From: Muscardinus avellanarius
Taxonomy: Eukaryota > Chordata > Mammalia > Rodentia > Gliridae
Assembly: GCA_963383645.1 (NCBI GenBank)
Contig: OY726560.1
Location: 155,534,488-155,598,487 of the forward strand
Reading direction: 5' to 3'
Length of the DNA: 64,000 bases
Shown here: positions 1 through 10,353 of the stretch, piece by piece
Numbering within the stretch: position 1 is the stretch's first letter
Layout of the letters: the number at the start of each line of letters is the position of its first letter
Made by a program: the position numbers and the translations under genes
Notes under the pieces: model-generated
The model's input: the letters and a program-made list of their open reading frames with translations, nothing else
What the model was told of the DNA's origin: nothing
Databases searched by the model: none

Positions 1-99
1 GTGACCCCTTTGCAGGCGACGGTGCTCCCCCCACATAGGAGCACCTCCGGCTGAGCGCAGCGTCCTCAGGCAGAACGCATTCCATGAAGTCCAAAACCG
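1..99. other. Unique flank
   Basis: Short non-repetitive GC-rich sequence before the first SINE. No exon or motif recognised. Confidence 0.4.
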
Positions 100-351
100 G
101 TGGCGATGCGTGCCTGTGATCCCGCACTGGGGAGGCTGAGACAGGAGGATCGCCGTTTGTGGCCAGCCTCAGCTACTTAGGGAGGCCCTTTGCAACTCAG
201 TGAGACCCTGTTTCAAAATACAGATAAAAAGTAGGGCTGGAGGTGTAGCTTAGAGGTAGAGTGCCCCTGGGTTCCAGCCCCAGTACCTCAAAAATAAAAT
301 AGGGGGGAAGGTATGGCTCAGAGGTAGAATGCCCCTGGGTTCAATCCCCAG

Positions 352-391
<40 letters not shown>

Positions 392-464
392 GGGGGGGGG
401 CGGCTCAGAGGTAGAAAGCCCTTGGGTTGAATCTCCAGTACCAAAAATAAATAAATAAATAAAT
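100..464 (+). mobile_element. B1-dID SINE followed by two extra ID-arm units
   Basis: A form A dimer (100-300) has the B1 arm GGTGGCGATGCGTGCCTG and an ID arm ending CCCCAGTACC. A second ID arm follows (300-355), then a (CA)n run with a G-run (355-400), then a third ID arm (400-440) with a (AAAT)n tail. Each ID arm shows the tRNA-like GGCTCAGAGGTAGAA box and a TGGGTT-type B box. Confidence 0.8.
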
Positions 465-659
465 GTGGTCCCACCATTCCATGGAATATGGTCCTGCCTC
501 TCTAAAGAACCAAGTATATCTAATATTTAAATTTTTACTGATTTGTGACAAGATAGATAGATAGATATAGATATATAGATATAGTGGGGGGAGCATGGTG
601 CATAAAAGTGTATTAGGTACGCTTTCATTTATGTAGAAGAAAAACAGAACCTGCCTGGA
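465..659. other. AT-rich unique sequence with GATA-rich tract
   Basis: Non-coding spacer holding a short imperfect GATAGATA/ATATAGATA tract around 550-585. Nothing else is recognised. Confidence 0.4.
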
Positions 660-1136
660 CATCCCTACACACGCGCGAGGGACGGCTGGTGGGACTCCTC
701 CACCCCGGCTCCGGCGGCCTCGGCCCTCGCTCCTGCCTCCAGCACCTGGCCCAGGTGAGAAGCAGAGCGAAGGCCAGGTAGGAACCAGAAGCCAGCCGAG
801 GGCTGCGTTTCTTCTTAACCTTTCCCAGGCCAGCAGGGGGCGGACACGGCCCTGGCCTCAGGCCAGCGGGGCTCTGGTGCGAGCGGCCATGCTGGTGGGG
901 CGGGGCAGCTTTCAGCTCCCTTCCGCCAGCTGGGAGATGTGGCACCTTCCCGCACCCCACTCTTTTTTATTCTCCGTCTCTTTTTTTCCCCAAGAAATGG
1001 CTCCTCTTCTCTCAGGGACAATGGCAGGCAGAAGTTTTCCATCTTTGCTGGGGCAGTAGAAGTGTGGGTCCCCCAGTCGTCCCCACTTGTCACTCATTGG
1101 CTCAGTGTCTGTTGAGTGACCTGTGAGTGTCCTACT
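660..1136. other. GC-rich unique sequence
   Basis: Several short overlapping open frames exist on both strands but none resembles a known protein, and codon-like structure is not evident. The stretch contains the CTCF-like motif at 830-843. It could be a distal regulatory element; that is inference only. Confidence 0.4.
830..843 (+). promoter_or_regulatory. CTCF-like core motif
   Basis: The 14-mer CCAGCAGGGGGCGG fits the vertebrate CTCF core (CCASYAGRKGGCRS) at every position and lies in unique, not SINE, sequence. Occupancy cannot be inferred from sequence alone. Confidence 0.5.
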
Positions 1137-1347
1137 ATTTTTTTTTTCAGTACTGGGGATGGAACTCGGGCGCATTCTACCTCCGAGCTACACCTCCAAC
1201 CCCCTTTTTAAAATTATTTCTTTTGAAACAGAGTCTCACTAAGTTGTGAAGGGCCTCCCTAAGTAGCTGAGGCTGTCTGAGAACCACGATCCTTCTGTCT
1301 CAGCCTCCCAAATGCTGGGATTACAAGCGTGCCCACCACGCCAGGCT
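1137..1347 (-). mobile_element. B1-dID SINE, form A
   Basis: Read on the minus strand this is a complete dimer. The poly-T at 1137 marks its 3' end, followed by the ID arm (GTACTGGGGATGGAACTC on the plus strand) and the B1 arm ending near CCACCACGCCAGGCTG. Confidence 0.85.
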
Positions 1348-1763
1348 GGTGAGTGTCCTATTGCCCGTGCAACAAACAACTAACGCAGCAGCTTTCAACA
1401 ACATAAGTCTCACGCTGCCGAAGGATGGCATCGGAAACCAGGCTCGCTGGCCGGCATGGAGGCCAGCTGGTTCTCAGTTCTTTGGAGGTTGCAGGGGAGA
1501 GTCAGGCAGGGTGATGTCATCTCAGGTTGCAGCAAGGCTGTCAAGAGGAGCCAGGCGGGGAGGGAGATGGGGCAGGTGGGCGGCCCTGGGGGTCTCTGGC
1601 TAGTGAGGCCTGAGCAGGATGGAGGCAGCGGCGTGGGTGAGCTTGCAGGGCTCAAAAGCTCCTTCTGCAGTGGAACAGGCAGGGAGGCTTCCTTCCCAGC
1701 TCTGCCAGACCCCTGAGCCTCTGGGCTCTTTGTGGGCATCTGCTCCATCAGAGATCCTAGGGA
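1348..1763. other. Unique sequence
   Basis: GC-moderate sequence with overlapping short open frames on both strands and no recognisable domain, splice-bounded exon or repeat family. Confidence 0.35.
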
Positions 1764-1771
1764 TGGCTGTG

Positions 1772-1813
<42 letters not shown>

Positions 1814-1885
1814 GGTACTGGGGATTGAAAAGTACTGCTGTATTTTTCGTTCTACCTCCAATCTAAGAATTTTAAAATTCTGATT

Positions 1886-1924
<39 letters not shown>

Positions 1925-2135
1925 TTTTGCGGGTCTGGGAATGGAACCCAGAGGCATTTGACCTCTGAGCTATACCCCCTGTCCTAGTTTTTATTCTTTA
2001 TTTTGAAACAGGGTCTCACTAAGTTGCGGAGAGCCTCACTAAGTAGCTGAGGCTGTCCATGAACCACGATCCTCCGGTCTCAGACTCCTGAATGCTGGGA
2101 TTACAAGTGTGCGCCACCATGCCTGGCTCTTTATT

Positions 2136-2174
<39 letters not shown>

Positions 2175-2575
2175 TTTTGCGGGTCTGAAGATGGAACCCA
2201 GGGGCATTCTACCTCCAAGTGACACCCCCAGCCCTATTTTTTTGTATTTTTTATTTTGAAACAGGTTCTCACTGAGTTGCAAAGTTGCAGAGGGCCTCAC
2301 TAAGTAGATGAGGCTGTCCACGAACCGTGATCCTCCGGTCTCAGCCTCCCAAATGCTGGGATTACAAGCGTGCACCACCACACCCGGGTTTTTTTTTTTT
2401 GAACCAAGGTCTCACAAAGTTGCAGAAAGCCTCACCAAGTAGCTGAGGCTGGCTATGAACTGTGACGGTCCTGTCTCAGCCTCCCGAGTCCTGGGATTCC
2501 ATGCGTGTACCACCACGCCTGGCTTTCTTCTCTCCTGTTAAATGGATAGATCATTGCTTGCCTTTTTTTGAGGGG
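1764..2575 (-). mobile_element. Cluster of minus-strand B1-dID SINEs with microsatellites
   Basis: Contents in order: (TG)n 1764-1811; ID fragment to about 1870; (TTTA)n 1886-1926; form A dimer 1927-2128; (ATTT)n 2130-2176; form A dimer 2177-2387; a B1-arm-only piece 2388-2524. Each dimer has its poly-T or (TTTA)n 3' tail on the low-coordinate side. After 2524 comes a short unique spacer. Confidence 0.8.
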
Positions 2576-2662
2576 TGTTCTTTTTTTTTTGGCACTGGGA
2601 TTGAGCCTAGAGGCATTCTACCTCCAAGCTATGCCCAATTTTCTTCCTTCCTTTCTTTCTTT

Positions 2663-2718
<56 letters not shown>

Positions 2719-2847
2719 TTGGAAACAGGGTCTCACTAGGTTTCTGAGAGCCTTCCTACATTGCCGAGGCTGGCTTTGAACCGGTGGTCCTCCAGTCTCA
2801 GCCTCCCAAGTACCAGGATTACAAGGGTGCGCCACCACGCCTAGCTT
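2576..2847 (-). mobile_element. B1-dID SINE with expanded (CTTT)n linker
   Basis: The ID arm (2592-2640) and B1 arm (2720-2845) are both recognisable, but the A-rich linker between them is replaced by about 18 CTTT units at 2645-2718. The microsatellite therefore grew inside the SINE rather than at its tail. Confidence 0.8.
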
Positions 2848-2861
2848 CGTGGGGTGTTCTG

Positions 2862-3047
2862 ATGTGTGAGCTGGGCATCGTGGTACACACCCGGAATGCC
2901 AGTGTAGGTGTGATGCTGGCTCCGGGCCAGTCTCGGCAACTTAGCAAGACCTTGTTTCAAAATAAATAATAAAATAGGGCTGTGGGTGTGGCTCAGAGGT
3001 AGAGCACCTCAGGGTTAAACCCCTCACCACACACACACATACACACA

Positions 3048-3128
<81 letters not shown>
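2862..3128 (+). mobile_element. Diverged B1-dID SINE with compound CA/CT tail
   Basis: The B1 arm starts GAGCTGGGCATCGTGG and the ID arm ends near 3027. It is followed by (CA)n-(CT)n-(CA)n at 3029-3128, an extended tail microsatellite. Confidence 0.75.
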
Positions 3129-3130
<2 letters not shown>

Positions 3131-3232
3131 AGCTGATGGCAGGCACCTGTAAAGAGCAAAACAGCCTTTCCATTCTCTCTCTCCCAGGAAAATCCCTAGA
3201 CCCCATCATCCTGCCTGCCACATCCTGGAGGT

Positions 3233-3235
<3 letters not shown>

Positions 3236-3278
<43 letters not shown>

Positions 3279-3463
3279 TGTTACTGGGGATTGAACCCAG
3301 GGGCATTCTACCTCTGAGCTACCCTCCAGCCCTATTTTTATTTTTATTGTGAAACAGAGTGCTGCGAGGTTGATGAGTCTCACTACTTGCTTAGACTGTC
3401 CTTGAACCTGTGACTCTCCTGGCTCAGCCTCCCAAGTCCTGGGATTAGAGGTGTGCGCCCCTA
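3236..3463 (-). mobile_element. B1-dID SINE with (TG)n at its tail, split by a later SINE
   Basis: (TG)n 3236-3277 abuts the ID arm of a minus-strand dimer. The B1 arm is interrupted at about 3463 by the plus-strand SINE next to it. Confidence 0.8.
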
Positions 3464-3675
3464 GCTGGGCGTGGTGGCGACGCTTGTAATCCCAGCACTT
3501 GGGAGGCTGAGACCTGAGGATCGCGGTTCGCGGACAGCCTCAGCTTCTTAGGCCCTCCGCAACTCAGTGAGACCCGGCTTCAAAATAAAGAATAAAAAAT
3601 TGGGCAGGGGGTGTAGCTTGGAGGTCAAATGCCCCTGGGTTCCATCCCCAGACCTGCAAAAAAAAAAAAAAAAAA
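3464..3675 (+). mobile_element. B1-dID SINE, form A, nested insertion with TSD
   Basis: A complete dimer begins GCTGGGCGTGGTGGCG and ends in an A-run. It is flanked by 17-bp duplications with one mismatch (3447-3463, AGAGGTGTGCGCCCCTA, and 3676-3692), proving insertion into the older minus-strand SINE. Confidence 0.9.
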
Positions 3676-4064
3676 AGAGGTGTGTGCCCCTAATGCCCCG
3701 CTTATTTTTATTTATTTTATTTATTTATTTATTTTTTTGGTGGTACTGGGGTTCCTGGAAGCCCTTCTACATCTGGGCTACACTCCCAGACCGATTTTTA
3801 TATTTTTATTTGGAAACAGGGCCTCTTAAGCCAGCGAGGCTGGCTCCGAACCAGTGCGATCCTCCTGTCTCTGCCTCCCAAGCACGGGGATTACAAGCGT
3901 GCGCCACCACGCCTGGCTGCCTCGCTTATTTTAACAGAGTCTTGCTAAGTGGCCGAAGGCTGGCCTTGAACCTGCGATCTTCCTGTCTCAGCCTCCCAAG
4001 TACTGGGATTACAGGTGTATATCACTACCCCTAGCTCTTTTAGGTCACATGTGTGAGTGAGTGA

Positions 4065-4101
<37 letters not shown>

Positions 4102-4275
4102 GCTGGGGATGGAACCCAGGGCTACACCCCCAGCCCTATTTTATTCTTTATTTTGAAAGGGTCTCAAGAGGTTGCAAATGGCCTCACAAGTTGCTAGGCT
4201 GGTCTGGAACCTGCAGTCCTCTTCCCTCAACCTCCCAAGTACTGGGATCAGAGGTGTGTGCCACCACGCCCCGAG
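3676..4275 (-). mobile_element. Minus-strand SINE cluster including a form C copy
   Basis: Remainder of the split SINE (3676-3700); (TTTA)n 3703-3735; form C copy 3736-3920 with TTCCTGGAA at 3752-3760 and GTCTCTTAAG-type shortening; B1 piece 3921-4038; (GTGA)/(TG)n 4053-4100; diverged dimer 4100-4275. Confidence 0.8.
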
Positions 4276-5154
4276 ATTATGGGGGTGACCCAAACTTGCC
4301 CTCCTCTAGAAGCTCAGCCTTTATCAGTCCCTCTTCCCCCAGTGGCAGCCAGAGAACTCAGCCATCCACCCATTTGGGCAGGCCCCCTGGGCCTTCAGAA
4401 CCGTCCTGGATTGGCCTTGGCAAGGAACTGAAGGCCAGGCGCCTTCAGGCCACCTTAAACTCAGGTGAGCAGGGCCACTGGGGGGTCCGCCAGAGCTTGG
4501 CCTGAGACCACTGAGTCACGTGGTGAGTCAGAGCATCACCCGGGCCTCAGTTTCCCTGTGGCCTAGAGGCTGCTCAAGGGCCAGGAGGACAGATGGCTAC
4601 CCACGCATCAGGGACTCGCTCCCCCCACCACCCCCGCTGCATTCGGACAAGCGAGGAGGGGTCTCCTCTCCAGCTCCAGAGCTGCCCTGCAGCCGCGCCT
4701 ACCTGCCCACTTGCACAGGAATCCCAGCTCACCTGCCAGGTGCTTCCCGCCCTCCCCGGGCATCCTTCTCCTAATGCAGCCAGTGTAAGAGCCGGCGATT
4801 CCACCAGGCTGCCGTCAGTGTGGGTCTTCCCAGAAGCAGAGGCCAGGCAGGGTGAGGGGCGGGTCACTGCAGGAAATGCCTGAGAAGGAGGGAGGAAGGG
4901 AGGGACTGCGGGCGGGGCCCTGTGCCACAGCCGGCTGGGAGGCTGCGTCCTGCAGGGAGGGGCTGGCACCTGTCCCTTGCCGTCCCCTGCAGTGGGCTGG
5001 GGACCGCTAGGAGAATGAGTCCCAAGGGGCAGGGTGTGGGTGTCGTCACCCGTGCCCCCCCCCATGGCACATTCCCTTGAAAGAGACACCATGGATGTGT
5101 TTCTGCGGCTGTTTATCCAAGAGGGATGCTAGCACGTCCACAGAACACTGTTAA
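4276..5154. other. GC-rich unique sequence
   Basis: About 880 bases without dispersed repeats. Long open frames on both strands are proline, serine and alanine rich, as expected from GC composition. I see no domain or convincing splice pair. The stretch may be regulatory or an unrecognised non-coding exon. Confidence 0.35.
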
Positions 5155-5605
5155 AGCTTCACGTGGTGGCACACACCTGCAATTCCACTGCTTGGGAGGC
5201 TGAGATAGGAGGCTGACAGGTTCAAGGACAGCCTCAGCAACTTAATGAGGCCCTCAGCAACTTAGTGAGACCCTGTTTTAAAATAAAAACAAGCCGGGCG
5301 TGATGGTGCATGCTTGTAATCCACGCACTTGGGAGACTGAGACAGGAGGATGCGCAGGTTCGAAGCCAGCCTCAGCTGGCTTAAAAGACCGTTTCCAAAT
5401 AAAATATAAAATAGGTCTGGGAGTGTAGCCCAGAGGTAGAAGGCCCCCGGGTTCCATCCCCAGTACCACCCAAAATAAATAAATAAATAAATAAAACCCA
5501 AAATAGGTCTGGGGGTGTAGCACAGAGGGAGAATGCCTCTGGGTTCAGTCTCCAGCATCACAAAAACAAAGCAAAACAAAAATGTGCCACCACGCCCAGC
5601 TCCAC
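5155..5605 (+). mobile_element. Plus-strand SINE cluster with a B-to-C intermediate
   Basis: B1-only unit 5160-5290; then a dimer 5291-5475 with the GGCTTAAAAGACC shortening typical of form C but an intact GGGTTCCATCCCC B box, so it is intermediate; then an extra ID arm 5500-5565. (AAAT)n tails separate the units. Confidence 0.8.
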
Positions 5606-5868
5606 TGTCAATCTTTTTTTTTTTTTTTTTTTTTTGGTGGTACTGGGGGTGGAACCCAGAGGCTTTCTACCTCTGGGCGATACACCCAGACCCTTTTTAA
5701 TTTAATTTAATTTAATTTAATTTAATTTAATTTTATTTGGAAACAGGGTCTCACTAAGTTGCCGAGAGCCTCACTCAGTAGCTGAGGCTGGCTTCGAACC
5801 TGCGCGATCCTCCTGTCTCAGCCTCCCAAGCGCGGGGATGACAAGCGTGCGCCGTCACGCCCGGCTCC
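5606..5868 (-). mobile_element. B1-dID SINE, form B, with (TTTAA)n linker
   Basis: Poly-T 5613-5634, ID arm to 5695, seven TTTAA units at 5697-5733 in the linker, then a full B1 arm ending CGTCACGCCCGGC. Confidence 0.85.
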
Positions 5869-6177
5869 ACTGTTAGTCTTGATACCTCGAATGAGGAGAG
5901 GAGGACAGGGAGGGAGTCATCCCACCAGCGCTGGTGCCCAGGTGTCACTAGCACTACGGTTTATACGAGGATGTGAGAATGCAATGCACCAGGAAAAGTA
6001 CATAAAATAAAAAAGCCTTGCCCGGAATTGTTAGTGCGCTCTGTGCTGGCATTCCAAATTAGTGAGCAAAAGCTAAATGATTTAGTAAAAATATTGAAAT
6101 AAAGACTAGACAAATTACTTCGAAAAAATATCCAAAAATAAATTATGGTAGATGAAAGCATGTAAATGTAAAAATTA
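5869..6177. other. AT-rich unique sequence
   Basis: No gene, repeat family or strong motif recognised. Confidence 0.35.
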
Positions 6178-6372
6178 TTTTGGTGCGTTGGTGCACACCT
6201 GTAATCATAGTACTTGGGAGGCTGAGACAGGAGGGTCACAGGCTCATAGCCAGTCTCAGCAATTTAGCAAGGCCCGCGGCAACGTGGCGAGGCCCTGTTT
6301 CACAGTAAAAAAGAAAACAGGGCTGGAGATCTAGCTTGGAGGTAGAATGCCCCTGAGTTCAATTCCCAGTAC

Positions 6373-6426
<54 letters not shown>
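6178..6426 (+). mobile_element. B1-dID SINE with (CA)n tail
   Basis: An older diverged dimer (GTGCGTTGGTGCACACCTG) ends at CCCAGTACCAAA and runs directly into about 26 CA units (6374-6426). Confidence 0.8.
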
Positions 6427-6431
<5 letters not shown>

Positions 6432-6555
6432 AATTGAAACCACAAAAATATTAGGTGAAAACTTACCAAGCAAAGAAAAAACTTACTAGATGTAATACAG
6501 AGACCATAAAAGAAAAGCTAATAGTTATCTAAGTGAAATAAAACAATTTCTTAAA
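6427..6555. other. AT-rich spacer
   Basis: Nothing recognised. Confidence 0.3.
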
Positions 6556-6950
6556 TTTTCTTTTTGTGGGACTGGGGACTGAACCCAGGGACATTCTACC
6601 TCTCAGCTACGTCCCCGACACAATTTTATTTTTTATTTTAAAACAGGGTCTCACCAAGTTGTGGAGGGCATCACTAAGTAGCTGAGGCTGGCCTTGAACC
6701 TCTAACTCTCCTGTTGCAGCCTCCCACGTACTGAGATTACAAGTGTGTGCCTCCACACCCAGCTCAAATTTTTGTTTTACAAGTCATCAAAAACACTGGA
6801 AGAGGGGCCCACAACTGTAAACTCCGTACCTGGGAGACTAAGACAGAAGGATATCAGATTCGAGACCCTGTTTCAAAATAAAAAAATAAAAGGAATTGGG
6901 ACTACAGCTCGGAGGCAGGATGGCCCTGAGTTCAATCCCCATTACAAAAC
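6556..6950. mobile_element. Two diverged B1-dID SINEs in opposite orientation
   Basis: A minus-strand dimer (6560-6765) is followed by a plus-strand dimer with an internally deleted B1 arm (6795-6945). Confidence 0.7.
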
Positions 6951-7105
6951 ACAGGCCTGGTGCTGAGGTGTATGTCATACACCGAAATAGGAGAGAATGT
7001 TAAGAGAGCATCCACTTACCAGCCAAGCAGCGTGCCCGACCCAGTCAACCGGACTCCCCCCAAGAAGCCCAGATAACCCAGGCCAAGAAAAGACAGTCAG
7101 CACAG

Positions 7106-7107
<2 letters not shown>

Positions 7108-7157
<50 letters not shown>

Positions 7158-7601
7158 GAGAGAGGAGAGAGGAGAGAGGAGAGAGGAGAGAGGAGAGAGG
7201 AGAGAGGGGAGAGGGGAGAGGGGAGAGGGGAGAGGGGAGAGAGAGAGAGAGGAGAGGGGAGAGAGGGGAGAGGGGAGAGGGGAGAGGAGAGAGAGGGGAG
7301 AGGGGAGAGGGGAGAGGAGAGAGGAGAGAGGAGAGAGGGGAGAGGGGAGAGGGGAGAGGGGAGAGGGGAGAGGGGAGAGAGAGAGAGAAAGGAGAGAGAG
7401 AGAAAGAAGAGAGAGAGGAGAGAGAGAGGAGAAAGAGAGAAAAGAGAAGAGGGAGAGAGAGAGGACAGAGAGAGAGAAAGGAGAGAGAGGATAGAGAGAG
7501 GAGAGAGAGAGAGGAGAGAGAGAGAAAGGAGAGAGAGAGAAAGGAGAGAGAGAAAGAGAGAGAGAGAGAGGAGAAAGAGAGAAAAGAGAAGAGGGAGAGA
7601 G

Positions 7602-7664
<63 letters not shown>

Positions 7665-7665
7665 T
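7108..7665. repeat. Long polypurine GA/GGGGAGA tract
   Basis: About 560 bases of nearly pure purine on the plus strand: (GA)n at both ends, with GAGAGAGG, GGGGAGA and GAAAGA variants between, then a short (TG)n. A translated frame across it is only Ser/Leu or Arg/Glu repeats and is not a gene. It abuts the 5' end of a plus-strand SINE at 7676. Confidence 0.95.
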
Positions 7666-7675
7666 GTGTGTGTCG

Positions 7676-7895
7676 AGCAGGGCTTGGTGGCGCACACTTG
7701 TAACCACTTGTAACCTTAGCATTTAGGAGGCTGAGACTGGAGGATCACCGTATGCAGACAGCCTCAGCTACTTAGTGAGGCCCTCTGCAACTCAGTGAGA
7801 CCTTATTTCAAAATGAATAATAAAAAATAGGACTGGGAGTGTAGCTCGGAGGTAGAATTTCTCTGGGTTCCATCCCCAATACCCGCCCCCCCCCA
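7676..7895 (+). mobile_element. B1-dID SINE, form A
   Basis: A complete dimer begins AGCAGGGCTTGGTGGCGC and ends CCCCAATACC. The duplicated word CACTTGTAAC at 7696-7715 is a small internal duplication. Confidence 0.85.
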
Positions 7896-8229
7896 CAATT
7901 GGCACTGAAGAAGATTTCTATATTAGCTGTTAGAGAAACAGCAGAACATGTTTACAAAGATGACTTCATTCCTAAGGTTACTGGATGGAAAGCAAGCCAT
8001 GATTTATACCATGGAAATTTTTTTAATCCAGTGTTACTATGTTTATCTTGATAAACTAGAATTTTATCATTGAAATTTCGGACTAAAATAATTGCTGCCT
8101 TAAAGGGTACATTACGTGATACAGTACTTTGAATCTAACTTTTTAGAGTCTCAAAATTCCTACTCTTGAATAGTGCAATTGATTCTTAAAAATAAAATTT
8201 AAGCTTGTTTACCAAAAAAAAAAAAAAAA
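7896..8229. other. AT-rich unique sequence
   Basis: Ends in a poly-A run at 8215-8230. It could be an old LINE remnant; no family assigned. Confidence 0.3.
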
Positions 8230-8395
8230 ACCAAACAGACAGCTGGGCATGCAAATCCTTTAAAAAATGACTTTACTCTGAGATAATTATAGACTTACAG
8301 AAGAATTGCACAGATCGTACAGAAAGGTCCTACATACACTACACCCAGCTTCCTGTTAGTATTATAATTATTGTTATTCAATAATGATCAGCTTC

Positions 8396-8648
8396 AAGCT
8401 GGGTGTGGTGGCACACATTTGTAATCCCAGTATTCGGGAGGCTGAGACAGGAGGATCGCAGTTCACGGACGGCCTCAGCTACTTAGCGAGGCCCTCTGCA
8501 ACTCAATGAGACCCTGCTTCAAATTAAAGAATAAAAAATAGGACTGGGGGTAAAGCTTGGAAGTAGAATGCCCCTGGGTTCCATCCCCAGTACAATCTCC
8601 ATCTCCTCCTCCTCCTCCTCCTCCTCCTCCTCCTCCTCCTCCTCCTCC
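8396..8648 (+). mobile_element. B1-dID SINE, form A, with (TCC)n tail
   Basis: A complete dimer inserted into the L1M remnant. Its ID arm ends CCCCAGTACAATC and is followed by about 14 TCC units (8605-8648). Confidence 0.85.
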
Positions 8649-9111
8649 TTCTTCATGTCCGTAGATATTGGTAATAATCAGCACTAACACATTAACTGTG
8701 GCGCAGTCTTATTACCTACAGTACAAAGCATATTTGCTTTTCACCAGTTTTTCTAGTACTGTTCTTCCTGGTCCAGGATCCGATCTGAGTCCTCACTGGA
8801 TTTAGTTATCCTGCCTCCTCAGTCCCTCCCAGGCGGGACGGTCCTTGTCCTGCATCCCACTGACACCTGTGAAGACATAGATGTTGGTCTGTAGAATGGC
8901 CCTCGGCTTGGTTTGTCTGGGGTTTTCTCGTTGGATTGGGGTTGTACATGCTGGGAAGGACGGCCCGGCTGGCTCTGGCCAGGCATCCGCCATCAGTCGA
9001 CATGTCCTACTGGTGATGTTAACCATTGCTCGCTAAAGAGCTGCGTTTCTCCACTGCACATTCACTAGATTTTTCTTTGAAATTATTAGCTATTTTGAAC
9101 ATAATGCTTTT

Positions 9112-9290
9112 TTGTGATACCAAGAATTGAATTCAGGGGCATCCAGCCTCTGAGCTATACGCCCAGTCCTATTTTATTTTTTATTTTGAGACTGGGTCTC
9201 TCTAATTTACTGAGGCTGGCCTTCAACCTGAGATCTTCCTGTGTCAGCCTCCCAAATACGGGGATTACAACTGTGTGTCATCACACTTGG
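9112..9290 (-). mobile_element. Diverged B1-dID SINE
   Basis: A minus-strand dimer with a shortened B1 arm, inserted in the L1M remnant. Confidence 0.75.
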
Positions 9291-9392
9291 TTTGGTCATA
9301 ATACTCTTGAGACTATGCAAAGATCTTGTTTCTACTTAAACTTTTGCTCACTAATTTTAGCATTTATCAGTGAATTTTGCCTGCAACATTTT

Positions 9393-9615
9393 TTTTTTTT
9401 GTGTGTGTGTGTGTATGGTACTGGGGATGGAACCCAGGGGCTTTTCTACCTCCGGGCTATATTCCCAGACATATTTTATACTTTATTTGGCAACAGAGTT
9501 TCACTAAGTTGCTGAGAGCCTCACTAAGTAGCTGAGGCTGGCTTCGAACCTGCGCGATCCTCTTGTCTCAGCCTCCCAAGCACAGGGATTACAAGCGTGC
9601 CCACCACGCCCGGCA
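9393..9615 (-). mobile_element. B1-dID SINE, form B
   Basis: Tail (T)n(TG)n, ID arm with CTCCGGGCTATATTCCCAG and a full B1 arm with GCTTCGAACCTGCGCGATCC (plus-strand reading). Confidence 0.85.
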
Positions 9616-9636
9616 CATGCAACAATCATTACTGTG

Positions 9637-9637
<1 letters not shown>

Positions 9638-9677
<40 letters not shown>

Positions 9678-10120
9678 TGCTGGGGATTGAACTGAAGGGC
9701 AGTCTACCTCTGAGCTATACCCTCGGCCCTATACATACATACATATATATATTATTTTATTTTATTTTATTATTTTTTTTATTTTTTATTTTTTTGGTGG
9801 TACTGGGGTTCCTGGAAGCCCTTCTACCTCTGGTATACACTCCCACGGGCTACACTCCCAGACCTATTTTTTAACATTTTTATGTGGAAACAGAGTCTCT
9901 TAAGCCAGCGAGGCTGGCTCTGAACCTGCGCGATCCTCCTGTCTCCGCCTCCCAAGCGCGGGGATTACAAGCGTGCGCCACCACGCTATATATTATTATT
10001 ATTATTATTATTATATATTATTTTAATAGGCTCTATATTATTTTAATAGGGCCTCACTAGCTGCTGAGCCTCACCACTTGCTGAGGCCACACTCCATCCT
10101 GAAAACCTCCTGGCTCAGCC
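9638..10120 (-). mobile_element. SINE cluster with TG repeat and a form C copy
   Basis: (TG)n 9638-9676; ID arm 9677-9735; AT-rich simple repeats; form C copy 9793-9988 with TTCCTGGAA at 9809-9817 and a duplicated GGGCTACACTCCC/GTATACACTCCC segment; (ATT)n; B1 fragment to about 10120. Confidence 0.75.
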
Positions 10121-10250
10121 TCCATTAGAACCTGTTTACTGCGATGCTTACATGCTGATCTTGATTACTACTCTCCCCTTCCTTCTCCATTTACTAATTG
10201 GATCATTTTTCGCTCTTGTTCTGTCTTTCCTGTTTGTTTTTAACCCTTTT

Positions 10251-10353
10251 ATTGTAGCATTACTGGGACTTCAGAAAGAATATGTCCAACTCACCATCGC
10301 ATCTCAGAAGTCCTCCTAAGGTCTTCTACTTGCTCATAAAGAAGGAAATAAGC
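10251..10353. other. Unique spacer
   Basis: Short unique sequence. Nothing recognised. Confidence 0.3.

Larger units (their letters stand above)
8230..10250. mobile_element. Ancient L1M-like LINE remnant split by SINEs
   Basis: Pieces at about 8275-8395, 8649-9110, 9291-9392, 9615-9640 and 10125-10250 read as one old mammalian LINE 3' region, as I remember the family. Landmark phrases are GATAATTATAGACTTACAG, CTCACTAATTTTAGCATTTA and CTCCATTTACTAATTGGATC. The gaps are SINEs. Family name and orientation are not certain. Confidence 0.5.

Noticed and set aside
3567..4034. 155-codon frame and many similar 60-150 codon frames
   Set aside because: They are translations of SINEs. Recurrent peptides such as WKQGLLSQ and LSPPPKCGDYK mark the same element in different places.
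6975..7722. 240- and 225-codon Ser/Leu-rich open frames
   Set aside because: They are translations of the GA tract on the minus strand. A simple repeat with no stop codons is not a gene.
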